A DNA stretch of 7,727 nt from Planctomycetaceae bacterium. Its GTDB lineage: Bacteria > Planctomycetota > Planctomycetia > Pirellulales > JAEUIK01. Under the pieces are notes generated by a model. The model saw nothing but the letters and a program-made list of their open reading frames with translations, was not told where the DNA came from and ran no database searches. Made by a program: the position numbers and the translations under genes. The stretch spans positions 1 to 7,727 of the forward strand of contig JAEUIK010000015.1 of assembly GCA_016793185.1 (NCBI GenBank), given 5' to 3'. The first letter of the stretch is position 1; every line of letters begins with the position of its first letter. Of this stretch, positions 1-7,340 are shown in pieces.

Positions 1-1
1 A

Positions 2-1210
2 ACGTGGATGAACCACCAGTTCACCGACGATCCGGCCGCCGGCAACCGCCACCCGAGCTGGCCGCAGAACTGGTGGGAACTCGACGAGCTCGTGCCCGAA
101 TTGAACATGCCGGATACGGACCCCCTGTTTCCAGGCGCCGAAACGGATCCCTGGCCGGCCGGTTTGACGCGACCTTCGCCGGTCGACCACGGTCATTCCG
201 TCTGCATCGATCCGTTGTTCATCGCCCGCAGCGATCAGGCGATCCAGGCGATTCCGCCGACGGATCCGCGGGCGAGCCTCCCCGATTACTGGCCCGGCCG
301 GGCGTTTCCATATTTCTTGGACAACGACCCCGGCAATTCTTCAACCTTCAGTCCGACGGTTCCCCCCCCTCTGCTCGGCCCGCCGCGGATGTCGCGGGTC
401 TCGCTCCGTTCGTGGCAGTCCCCCTACGCGCCGATGATGAGCCTGGGGCTGGCCGACCGGGTCTTCCGCTGGCAGGATGACCTGCTGTTCGAGCTGCCGA
501 CCGACGACACGCTCCGCCCCACGGCCGTGACCGACCTGTTGCAGCGGCCGCAGAGCGAAGGGAATTATTCGTGGATGGCGACCCTCACGCCCGTCGAGGG
601 GGAGGGAGACGCCGCTGCCAGCCAACGGCGGTTGTTCAACTACTCGGTCGTCGTCTTCTACAAGCGCAATCTCGACATGCCGGTGGGCGTGGGCGCGATT
701 CTGGATAATGACTTGTCATGGCGGCTTGCCGACCGCGGGCAGCGTCCTACCGAGCGGGTGGTCTTTGCCGATTTCCTCTCTCCCGCGGTCAGCTTTGGCG
801 GGGGCGACGTGCGCCTGCGGCTGGTGGTGATGCCCGGCGCGACAAACAACGACGTCGCCGATCCCGATCGCAACGACTTCACGAACATCCGCCCGGGCAA
901 TTGGATCCTGCTGAGCGGGTATTACACGCCGGTCGCCGCCGGGGAGCATCACGCCGCGTTCCAGTGGTACCGCGTCGTGGCGGTGGACGACGGGCCGACA
1001 TTGGTGGAAGACACGTCGATAACCGCGAGCGGGCAGCCAGAGTGGCTTCGCGACGTGACGCTGGCCGGGCCCGATTGGGACGCCAGTGCGTTCGAGGATG
1101 CCGACGGGAATGCGCCCACATTCGCGCGCACCTGCTATGCCACGCTGGTCGAAGGAGTGGTGGCGGTCTTCACGAAGACCGTCGAGTTGGACACGAGTGC
1201 CCGCAAGTGA
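2..1210 (+). CDS. C-terminal part of a large prepilin-like protein (planctomycete pseudopilin family), 5' end missing
   Basis: The frame is open from base 2 to the TGA at 1208-1210. The first ATG (base 8) has too little upstream sequence to show a ribosome binding site, so the real start and any prepilin leader are probably to the left. Numbered from that ATG, 400 residues are visible. The first 150 or so are rich in Pro and Asp and low in recognisable structure. The remainder looks like a beta-rich domain with YSWMATLTP (187-195), YSVVVFYKR (212-220), SFGGGDV (262-268), NWILLSG (298-304), FQWYRVVAVD (318-327), RDVTLAGPDW (348-357) and a C-terminal ATLVEGVVAVFTKTVELD (378-395). From memory, this series of motifs resembles large planctomycete proteins carrying prepilin-type N-termini; their function is not established. 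Position just before a GspK-like gene on the same strand supports a GspJ/PilW-like minor pseudopilin role, but that is inference. The C8 run at 362-369 does not break the frame. The gene is certain; the family call is moderate. Confidence 0.72.
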   Translation, partial: TWMNHQFTDDPAAGNRHPSWPQNWWELDELVPELNMPDTDPLFPGAETDPWPAGLTRPSPVDHGHSVCIDPLFIARSDQAIQAIPPTDPRASLPDYWPGRAFPYFLDNDPGNSSTFSPTVPPPLLGPPRMSRVSLRSWQSPYAPMMSLGLADRVFRWQDDLLFELPTDDTLRPTAVTDLLQRPQSEGNYSWMATLTPVEGEGDAAASQRRLFNYSVVVFYKRNLDMPVGVGAILDNDLSWRLADRGQRPTERVVFADFLSPAVSFGGGDVRLRLVVMPGATNNDVADPDRNDFTNIRPGNWILLSGYYTPVAAGEHHAAFQWYRVVAVDDGPTLVEDTSITASGQPEWLRDVTLAGPDWDASAFEDADGNAPTFARTCYATLVEGVVAVFTKTVELDTSARK

Positions 1211-1211
1211 G

Positions 1212-1229
1212 GACGGGTTGTCGCCCGTC
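1212..1229 (+). other. Short hairpin directly after the upstream stop codon
   Basis: GACGGG (1212-1217) and CCCGTC (1224-1229) form a perfect 6-bp stem around a 6-base loop, starting two bases after the TGA. No T-tract follows; the next bases are TTCTGTAG of the first palindromic repeat. It could contribute to transcription termination or 3'-end protection of the upstream message, but it does not meet the usual intrinsic terminator pattern. Confidence 0.35.
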
Positions 1230-1262
1230 TTCTGTAGTCGGCCTCTGTGAGGCCGACCGGGG
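1230..1262. repeat. Palindromic repeat, A-type copy 1
   Basis: TTCTGTA is followed by a perfect 9-bp hairpin, GTCGGCCTC-TGT-GAGGCCGAC (1237-1257), then CGGGG. The stretch 1227-1262 is identical over 36 bases to 7338-7373 at the start of the 3' array, in the same orientation. The copy is truncated: it lacks the closing CTACAGAA arm that ends the complete A-type units in the 3' array. It starts 20 bases after the stop codon of the upstream gene. Confidence 0.85.
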
Positions 1263-1285
1263 ATGCGGTTGAAGAAGGCGAACAG

Positions 1286-1313
1286 GACCGGGGTCACAGA
1301 CCCCGGCTACAGA
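1286..1313. repeat. Palindromic repeat, B-type copy 1
   Basis: This is a perfect 8-bp hairpin, CCGGGGTC-ACA-GACCCCGG (1288-1306), followed by CTACAGA (1307-1313). The same module recurs at 1336-1354 and once in every 100-base unit of the 3' array (7408, 7508, 7608 and 7708). The sequence between this and the preceding copy (1263-1285) shows nothing recognisable. Confidence 0.85.
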
Positions 1314-1333
1314 GAACGAAGACGGAAGACGAC

Positions 1334-1362
1334 GACCGGGGTCACAGACCCCGGCTACAGAA
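1334..1362. repeat. Palindromic repeat, B-type copy 2
   Basis: CCGGGGTC-ACA-GACCCCGG (1336-1354) is followed by CTACAGAA (1355-1362). The end of this copy pairs with the start of the next: ACAGAA (1357-1362), loop GAAGG, TTCTGT (1368-1373). The module order here (B, then A) is therefore the same as at the junctions between units of the 3' array. Confidence 0.85.
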
Positions 1363-1367
1363 GAAGG

Positions 1368-1425
1368 TTCTGTGGCTGGCCTCTCTGAGGCCGGCCGACC
1401 GGGGACACAGATCCCGGTGACAGAA
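1368..1425. repeat. Palindromic repeat, complete A-type copy 2
   Basis: This copy has outer arms TTCTGT (1368-1373) and ACAGAA (1420-1425) enclosing two hairpins. The first is GGCTGGCCTC-TCT-GAGGCCGGCC (1374-1396; 10 bp with one G-T wobble). The second is ACCGGG...CCCGGT (1398-1418). Its 58-base length matches the 57-base A-type half of the 3' array units. After it, 1426-1488 holds no recognisable promoter; no convincing -35/-10 pair is visible before the next gene. Confidence 0.8.
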
Positions 1426-1488
1426 GGCTAGTGCGGACAGGAAAAGAGAGCCGGCCGTGGTGCGGGGGCGCCGCGGTCGCATGTTTGC

Positions 1489-1493
1489 GGAGG
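1489..1493 (+). promoter_or_regulatory. Ribosome binding site that sets the start of the giant gene at 1502
   Basis: GGAGG lies 8 bases before the ATG at 1502, a strong Shine-Dalgarno match at ideal spacing. The frame is also open from earlier possible starts (GTG 1457, GTG 1460, ATG 1481), but these have only weak purine runs upstream (AGAGAG at 1445-1450 before 1457). The 1502 start also gives a short basic leader of 22 residues, as expected for a type IV prepilin-like signal. Confidence 0.7.
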
Positions 1494-1501
1494 TTCGAGT
1501 C

Positions 1502-4500
1502 ATGGTCCGGCAACCTGATTACGTCGCAGCCGGTCGCGCGCGCGCCGGCAGCGCGCCGCGCCGCGGGATCATCCTGCTGTTCGTCCTGGCGCTCTTGGCG
1601 CTCTTTTCGCTCGTGACCGTGACCTTCGTTCTCGTCGCCCGGCAGAGCAAGCTCAGCGCTGGCCAGGCCGCCGCGGGCGAACGGACCGGCAACGCGGGGC
1701 TCGTCCCCTCCCAGCTCGACTTCGCCGCCATGCAAGCCCTGCGGGGGACGCGCATCCCCACCTCGGTGCTGCAGAACCACAGCCTGCTGGAAGACATGTA
1801 CGGCAGCGACGGCGTCCTGGCCACCGTCGTCGATGGCCTCAAGCTGCCCGACGGCGTCACCGACGTCGATCATCCGCAGGGGCTGGCCCCCGGTTACCTC
1901 TATAACCTCGGGGGCGTCGTTAACGGTCAGGCGCAGCAGTTCCTCGTGCAGCTCGACGCGCAGATGAACGCCGTGCTGCCGATGTATCCCGGCGCGTTCA
2001 GCGGGCGGACGGTCACGATCCTGACCGGCGACGCTGCGGGCGTCAGCAGCCGGGTGCTCGAATCGCTGCCGGCCGTCGATGCGGGCGGCATGCCGGTCAC
2101 CGATCCGGCGTTGCACCTGCCGCCGAACCCGCTCGTCGGACCGACGCACGAGCTGCGCGTCGTCAATCTCGGCGCGGGGGTCAGGGCGGGCGACCGCGTC
2201 CTCATCAACGGCGGCGCGTTCAACGGCACCGGCTTCGGGCTGGGCTTTCCCGTCGCGGCCCCCACAGCGCCCCCCACGCTCTACCTGGGAGCGCTGACGA
2301 ACTCGTTTTACGACGCCACCCCGCTCCCCTACGCGCTTTTGCCGAACCCGGTTTTCTTCAAGCCGAATGTGACCGACACAGCGGTTGGAACCACCGCCTC
2401 GGTGCAGCCTCCGTATGTCGACCCGGCCGGTCCCGGCGGCGCCGACGAACCGTACGACGCGGTCGACTATCAGAACATGTTGCTGGCGCTGTATGTGCCC
2501 AACGCCCTCAACGACGGCAGCGACACCAGTGTCCCGGTGCCGCTTCCCTCGCTGCACCGGCCCGAGCTGATCTATTACTGGCTGCTCAAGAGCGGCGCGA
2601 TCACCTCTTCGGTGGGGATGCAGGCCGTCACGCTGAACGAACTGGAAACGCTCGACGGAATTAGCCCTGGTTTGGTGCGGCGGATCATGCTCCGCCCGTG
2701 GGGTGGAACGCCGAATTCCGACCATCCCCTTTTCACCGGCAGCAACCCAGGCTTCAACCCGTGCAGTCTGGGGCCGAACCTGCTCGTCGGTCCCGACATC
2801 GGCCGGTGGGATGTCGATAACGACCAGGATGGCGTCCACGACAGCGTCTGGGTCGATCTCGGCGCGCAAGTCCTGACCGCCCCCGACGGCCGGAAGTACA
2901 AGCCGCTCTATGCGCTGCTGGTGGTCGACGAGGATTCGCGGCTGAACCTGAACGCGGCCGGTTCGCTGGCGCACATCAACCTGGCGACCCCCGGCAGCAC
3001 GTTCCCCTGGGACGTGCGCCGCAATACGCACATCACCCGTCCCGGCCCCTACGCCGGCAACTGGTCTGGCATCTCGCCGACGGGCTCGGGCGCGCCCTAC
3101 CTGCCGATGGGCCAGGGCTACGGCCCGGCCGACATCAACCTGGGGTTCGTCTTCGACGTGAACCTGGGAGCGGCGCTGGCTTCGGCCACCACGCCCGGCA
3201 ATCTGGCACAGATGCGCGACGAGTACGCCCGGCTGCTGATTGGCGAACCGACCAGTTCGGGCAACTATCGCGAAGGGCGCTACGGCGAGGCTAGCTACGG
3301 GACCGACTGGTACCCTCCCACGTCTAGTGGTATCCCACCGCAACCGGGCTACACGTACGATCCCAGCACGGGTGGGGTCGGCTGGAATAGCGACTGGCTC
3401 GACGACTACGTGCGCAATTGCGACATGCCGATCGACTACTTCAATTCGCCGACAGCGGGCTCGTGGGGAAGTCCCCCGGATCTGAATGGCAATAGCGGCC
3501 TGGGGCTCGACTTGCGCGGCCAGCCCTGGTATGGCGACGTGCTGAATCCAGTCCTCACTTCGAGGACCTTCGTCGGGCTCGGTGAATGGAACTCCCCCAC
3601 CTCGTACGACAAGCTCAACGACCCCTACGAGATCAACCTGGCTTGGAACAGCCGCAGCCGCCACAACACTACGGATCTCTCGGCGGTCGATCGCCCCTTC
3701 ACGCCCGCCGATCTGGAGCGGCTGCGCCGCTTCAGCGATGTCGACGCCTCGTCGCTGTCGAGTCGGTTGACGGCGCTCGCCAAAGAGACATTCGTGGAGG
3801 GGCCGGTCGGCTCGGCGACGGCGCTGCTCGAGGCGGCCCGCAACCGCAACCTGGTCACGACCGAAAGCTGGGACACGCCGGTCCCCAGCACGCTGCTCCC
3901 CGGCGACCTGCTGCAAGGGTTCTTGGACGCCAATCAATTGGACTTTACGCCGGAGCTTGAGATTGCCCGGGACTTAAACGGAGGAAACGCGCAACTGATC
4001 AACGGCGCGTCACATGCCAGCTTCACGGAACTCATTCGCCGGCGCATCGCACAAGCGAATGTGTTGATCGATCCGAACTATCTGCGAAATCACCAGCGCG
4101 ACGCGCTTCGGCAGTTGGTGAGCTGGGATCTCGCCCGCGGCGAGCGGCTCGACCTGAACCGCATCCTCGGCAATGGCATCGACGACAACGGCAACGGCGT
4201 GGTCGACGAACCGGCCGAGGTGGAAATGGCAACCACGGTGGGGGCCAAGATGTGGACGGCCTGGGCGACCCCCTACACGTCGGCCGACCCTCTGGCGGAT
4301 CTGAATAACGACGGGCAGGTTTTAACCCCACCCCTCACCGGTCCTGCTGACACGAACGACACGCTCGCCCGGCAACTCTTGGCCCGCCACTTGTACGTCC
4401 TGGCCTGGGCGGTGATCGATCCGACGCAGGATGGCACGCGCGATGCCTTGGCGCCGCTGGTCGATTCCAGCCTGTCGGCGGCCGAAGCCCGCCTGGCGAT

Positions 4501-7309
4501 CGCCCGGCACCTGGCGCAGTGGGCGGTGAACATGGTCGACTTCCGCGATCGCGATTCGATCATGACCGGCTTCGAGTACGACGTGAATCCGTTCACCGAC
4601 GAGAACGGCGACGGCCTCCCCTGGGATGTCGACGACGACCTGACCTCGACCGAAAACACGCCGATCATCCGCGGCGTGGTCTGGGGCGTCGAGCGTCCGG
4701 AACTGCTGATTACCGAGACGCTCGCCGTCCACGACCGGCGGACAGAGGATACGGATCAGGAGATGAATGGGAAAAAGTACGCGCCGCCCGATCCACCGCG
4801 AAATCCAATGACGGATGATGATGATTACGACCAAGCACATCGTCCACTTGGCACGACGCTGATCGAGCTTTATGCGCCCTGGAATCGCACCGAGTCAGTA
4901 GCGCCCGAATTGTATGAAGCAACACCTGATCCAAAGAACGCATCACTGACGCTCTGGCAGCTAAACCTCGCTCGGCGGACTCCCGATCCTAAAGCATCTC
5001 CAATTTGGCGGCTCGCGATAGCGAATCAGAGCCCCCCCATCGATAAGCCGCCGGAGATGAAGGCTTACAACACGACGGATACGACGATTCCAGATATTCA
5101 ACGTGTACTGTATTTTACGAATACTACAACTGGAATTGGGTTTGCGAATGATTGCTCGAAATCGTATTCCCGCGACACGTCGAGTCCGCCTAATCTCTAC
5201 TTGGCGCCCAACAGCTATGCGGTACTCGGTCCCGACGATGTCGGATTAGCGGATGCGAATACTACTACGATTAAGCCACGGACTGGTGCGAATGGTGTGC
5301 GGATCAATTTCACGTTGCCCTTCACGATTTCAGGCACGATGGCGCCTCTGGCTCCGCCATACCCAACAGAGAATACCCAAATCAAACCTCCGCTTCCGAT
5401 TGTCATCAATCAGCCGCGTCGATTCAGCATTTCGGAACCTTATCCAGGAGAACAACCGTCCGGATACGACACTTGGCACGGCCAAAACCCAGCCAACCTT
5501 GATACGCCGCCGACAACGATTGACGACACTCCTTGGGATATTACAAATCCCAACTTGCCGGCCATCACTAATGGGACATCGCCAAGTCAACCTGACACGG
5601 GAGTGCTTGCCGCTGCCCATCGCACCGTATATTTGCAGCGATTGGCCGACCCAACCAAGGGTTGGGACCAACTGACCAACCCGTATATTTCTGTGGACCG
5701 GATGCCTATTGATCTCACGGTCTATAACAGTTTCGACCCAGGCGAGATTGAAACGGAATCGAAGGCGCCAGCAAACAGCTACAAATTTGGTAGCCGGCAG
5801 CGCGGCGCTTATCATCTTCACCCGATTTCAGGGCGGCCAGTTGTCGATATATGGTCGAATCGGCGCGTAGGACCAATTGCCCCTCCGACCGCTGAACTAA
5901 TTCCAGCTATCCAACGCTCGACGTTTGGCTTTCTCAATGACGTCGTGGAAATGCATCCGGTAACCGGCACTCAGGCGATTGCGTCGCCGCGTCCAGTTCT
6001 ACGAATTCGAAAAGCAGGCGTAGGGACGCCGACCATCGATCCAAACTTGGAAGTGGACGGGCCGACGGGCGCGCTGGTCGATGAGTTTGTCGGTGATCCG
6101 AATATCCCCTTCCCCTGGCTCACTTGGAACAATCGCCCGTACCTCAGCAAGCACGAGTTGCTGCTGGTGCCGGCCGTGGGCCCCAGCGAGATGCTGGCGC
6201 GGCACGCGGTGCGCATGCCGGCGCCGGCGGCCACCGATACCCACAATCGCAGCCCGTACTTGTTGACCGGCCAGGAGGCAACCTTCAGCGCGGTCGACGT
6301 CTTCACCGGGCTGCAATTCGGTTACGTCTCGCCGTTGTTGATGTCGAGCTGGCTGCAGCAGGGGGCGAACCTCTATTCGCTGCCGAATTTCCACCGGCTG
6401 CTTGAATTCGTCACCGTGCCTTCGCGCTTCGCGGGGACCGAGACCTATCTCGATCCCCAGGCGTTCGCCCCTGGCACCGTGCCGCCGCACCGCTACAACC
6501 CGCCGTTCAACCGGGTCTCCAGCTTGCGCGAGCCGGGCAAACCGAATCTCAACACCATCACCGATCTGAAGGTCTGGCAGGGGGTGATGAATCAACTGCC
6601 CGACGGTTCGGCCGCCGGCGCGACGCCGTCGCACGCCTCGTGGCAAAAGTTGCTGGCGAGCCGCCGCGGCTACGGGGCGAATATCCCCACGAGCCTGCTG
6701 GTGGTCGATCCGACGACGCCGCCGCAGACCGCAACCGGCCAACCGCTGCCGACGTTCTTCACGAACCCGTTCCGTTCGTATGGCGGGTTGTACTTGCAGC
6801 CGCTGCCGGAGCTGCAGGTCAATAACTTCGCCACAGCTCCCACGGTCGGCGTGACCGCGCATCCCGACCCGAGCGTGACGGGCGCGAGCTGGCAGAACGA
6901 GATCGACTCGACGTTGTTGCGGGTCGATCACACGACGTTCGGCGGCGCGCCGCTGCCGCTCTTCGCGCAGAACCCGGCCAACGCCGGCGACGTGGCCCCT
7001 TTTGCCGACGCGCTGGCGAATCCCTACTTCCACTACCAGACGATCCAGAAGCTGTCGAACGTCACGACCACGCGGTCGAACGTCTACTCGGTCTGGATCA
7101 CGGTGGGGTACTTCGAGGTCAAGCGCGTGCCGGTCAGCGCTCGCCATCCCGACGGCTGGCAGTTGGGCCCCGAAATGGGGATCGAGACCGGCGAGGTGGA
7201 ACGGCATCGGGCGTATTACCTGATCGACCGTTCGCTGCCCGTCGGTTTCGAACGGGGCGAAGACCACAACGTCGAACAGACGATCCTGATCAAGAAGATC
7301 ATCGAATAG
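1502..7309 (+). CDS. Giant GspK/PilX-like minor pseudopilin, about 1935 residues
   Basis: The protein starts with a basic leader (R12, R14, R20, R21) ending in Gly22, followed by a hydrophobic helix (IILLFVLALLALFSLV..., residues 23-46) and then charged RQSK. This is a class III (prepilin) signal. Mature position 5 is Phe, not Glu, as in GspK/PilX minor pseudopilins, which cap the pseudopilus tip in type II secretion. GspK is usually about 300 residues, so this one is roughly six times longer. Further landmarks are LNELETLDGISPGLVRRI (378-395), possibly a SAM/helix-hairpin-like segment; WDVDNDQDGVHDSVW (436-450); GNGIDDNGNGVVDE (890-903); DLNNDGQV (933-940); WAVNMVDFRDRDSI (1007-1020); DENGDGLPWDVDDD (1033-1046); WGVERPELLITE (1061-1072); RTVYLQRLADP (1374-1384); FPWLTWNNRPY (1537-1547); and NVYSVWITVGYFEV near the C-terminus. 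Several Asp/Asn loops fit D-x-[DN]-x-[DN]-G calcium motifs. Only three cysteines were noticed. From memory, very similar large proteins are common in Planctomycetota, usually unnamed. The gene is certain; the GspK-like call rests mainly on the N-terminus, and substrate and partners are unknown. Confidence 0.85.
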   Translation: MVRQPDYVAAGRARAGSAPRRGIILLFVLALLALFSLVTVTFVLVARQSKLSAGQAAAGERTGNAGLVPSQLDFAAMQALRGTRIPTSVLQNHSLLEDMYGSDGVLATVVDGLKLPDGVTDVDHPQGLAPGYLYNLGGVVNGQAQQFLVQLDAQMNAVLPMYPGAFSGRTVTILTGDAAGVSSRVLESLPAVDAGGMPVTDPALHLPPNPLVGPTHELRVVNLGAGVRAGDRVLINGGAFNGTGFGLGFPVAAPTAPPTLYLGALTNSFYDATPLPYALLPNPVFFKPNVTDTAVGTTASVQPPYVDPAGPGGADEPYDAVDYQNMLLALYVPNALNDGSDTSVPVPLPSLHRPELIYYWLLKSGAITSSVGMQAVTLNELETLDGISPGLVRRIMLRPWGGTPNSDHPLFTGSNPGFNPCSLGPNLLVGPDIGRWDVDNDQDGVHDSVWVDLGAQVLTAPDGRKYKPLYALLVVDEDSRLNLNAAGSLAHINLATPGSTFPWDVRRNTHITRPGPYAGNWSGISPTGSGAPYLPMGQGYGPADINLGFVFDVNLGAALASATTPGNLAQMRDEYARLLIGEPTSSGNYREGRYGEASYGTDWYPPTSSGIPPQPGYTYDPSTGGVGWNSDWLDDYVRNCDMPIDYFNSPTAGSWGSPPDLNGNSGLGLDLRGQPWYGDVLNPVLTSRTFVGLGEWNSPTSYDKLNDPYEINLAWNSRSRHNTTDLSAVDRPFTPADLERLRRFSDVDASSLSSRLTALAKETFVEGPVGSATALLEAARNRNLVTTESWDTPVPSTLLPGDLLQGFLDANQLDFTPELEIARDLNGGNAQLINGASHASFTELIRRRIAQANVLIDPNYLRNHQRDALRQLVSWDLARGERLDLNRILGNGIDDNGNGVVDEPAEVEMATTVGAKMWTAWATPYTSADPLADLNNDGQVLTPPLTGPADTNDTLARQLLARHLYVLAWAVIDPTQDGTRDALAPLVDSSLSAAEARLAIARHLAQWAVNMVDFRDRDSIMTGFEYDVNPFTDENGDGLPWDVDDDLTSTENTPIIRGVVWGVERPELLITETLAVHDRRTEDTDQEMNGKKYAPPDPPRNPMTDDDDYDQAHRPLGTTLIELYAPWNRTESVAPELYEATPDPKNASLTLWQLNLARRTPDPKASPIWRLAIANQSPPIDKPPEMKAYNTTDTTIPDIQRVLYFTNTTTGIGFANDCSKSYSRDTSSPPNLYLAPNSYAVLGPDDVGLADANTTTIKPRTGANGVRINFTLPFTISGTMAPLAPPYPTENTQIKPPLPIVINQPRRFSISEPYPGEQPSGYDTWHGQNPANLDTPPTTIDDTPWDITNPNLPAITNGTSPSQPDTGVLAAAHRTVYLQRLADPTKGWDQLTNPYISVDRMPIDLTVYNSFDPGEIETESKAPANSYKFGSRQRGAYHLHPISGRPVVDIWSNRRVGPIAPPTAELIPAIQRSTFGFLNDVVEMHPVTGTQAIASPRPVLRIRKAGVGTPTIDPNLEVDGPTGALVDEFVGDPNIPFPWLTWNNRPYLSKHELLLVPAVGPSEMLARHAVRMPAPAATDTHNRSPYLLTGQEATFSAVDVFTGLQFGYVSPLLMSSWLQQGANLYSLPNFHRLLEFVTVPSRFAGTETYLDPQAFAPGTVPPHRYNPPFNRVSSLREPGKPNLNTITDLKVWQGVMNQLPDGSAAGATPSHASWQKLLASRRGYGANIPTSLLVVDPTTPPQTATGQPLPTFFTNPFRSYGGLYLQPLPELQVNNFATAPTVGVTAHPDPSVTGASWQNEIDSTLLRVDHTTFGGAPLPLFAQNPANAGDVAPFADALANPYFHYQTIQKLSNVTTTRSNVYSVWITVGYFEVKRVPVSARHPDGWQLGPEMGIETGEVERHRAYYLIDRSLPVGFERGEDHNVEQTILIKKIIE
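4750..6055 (+). other. Low-GC segment inside the giant gene (residues about 1083-1518)
   Basis: Counted GC is 23/60 at 5101-5160 and 30/60 at 5041-5100, against 42/60 at 3121-3180 and 47/60 at 6181-6240. Codon choice shifts with it: many ATT, AAT, GAT, ACA, CCA and GTA codons, whereas flanking DNA prefers ATC, AAC, GAC and ACG. The edges are approximate: the change begins after the HDRRTED motif and ends before the GPTGALVDEF stretch. The encoded protein is rich in Thr, Asn and Pro, including NTT-type runs, and has a DDDDYD patch encoded by four consecutive GAT codons at 4814-4825. The stretch GTTLIELYAPWN...LTLWQLNLARR...SYAVLGP loosely recalls a lamin-tail-like beta sandwich; this is a weak guess. 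The frame is intact throughout. Confidence 0.7.
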
Positions 7310-7340
7310 CAAGCGGCCCGGATTCGGCGTCCGTCCTGTC

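Noticed and set aside
4..480. Overlapping 158-codon frame on the + strand within the upstream gene
   Set aside because: It is Arg/Pro/Gly-rich, an out-of-frame reading of the well-supported gene ending at 1210, with no ribosome binding site or domain.
1457..1501. Upstream starts GTG 1457, GTG 1460 or ATG 1481 for the giant gene
   Set aside because: The frame is open, but the strong GGAGG at 1489-1493 is spaced correctly for ATG 1502, and this start gives the more typical short prepilin leader. The earlier starts cannot be fully excluded.
1211..1501. Insertion sequence remnant or mobile element
   Set aside because: There is no transposase fragment, terminal inverted repeat pair or target duplication; the palindromes are better described as dispersed REP-like repeats.
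1355..3937. Long open frame of 860 codons on the minus strand
   Set aside because: It lies antisense to the giant gene, is dominated by Arg, Val, Gln and Asp as expected from high-GC complement frames, shows no recognisable domain or ribosome binding site, and begins beyond the conserved + strand protein. The + strand frame carries family motifs throughout.
5032..5038. C7 homopolymer as a possible frameshift or phase-variation site
   Set aside because: The frame continues intact to family-like motifs downstream, and a single C run in this composition is not strong evidence of phase variation.
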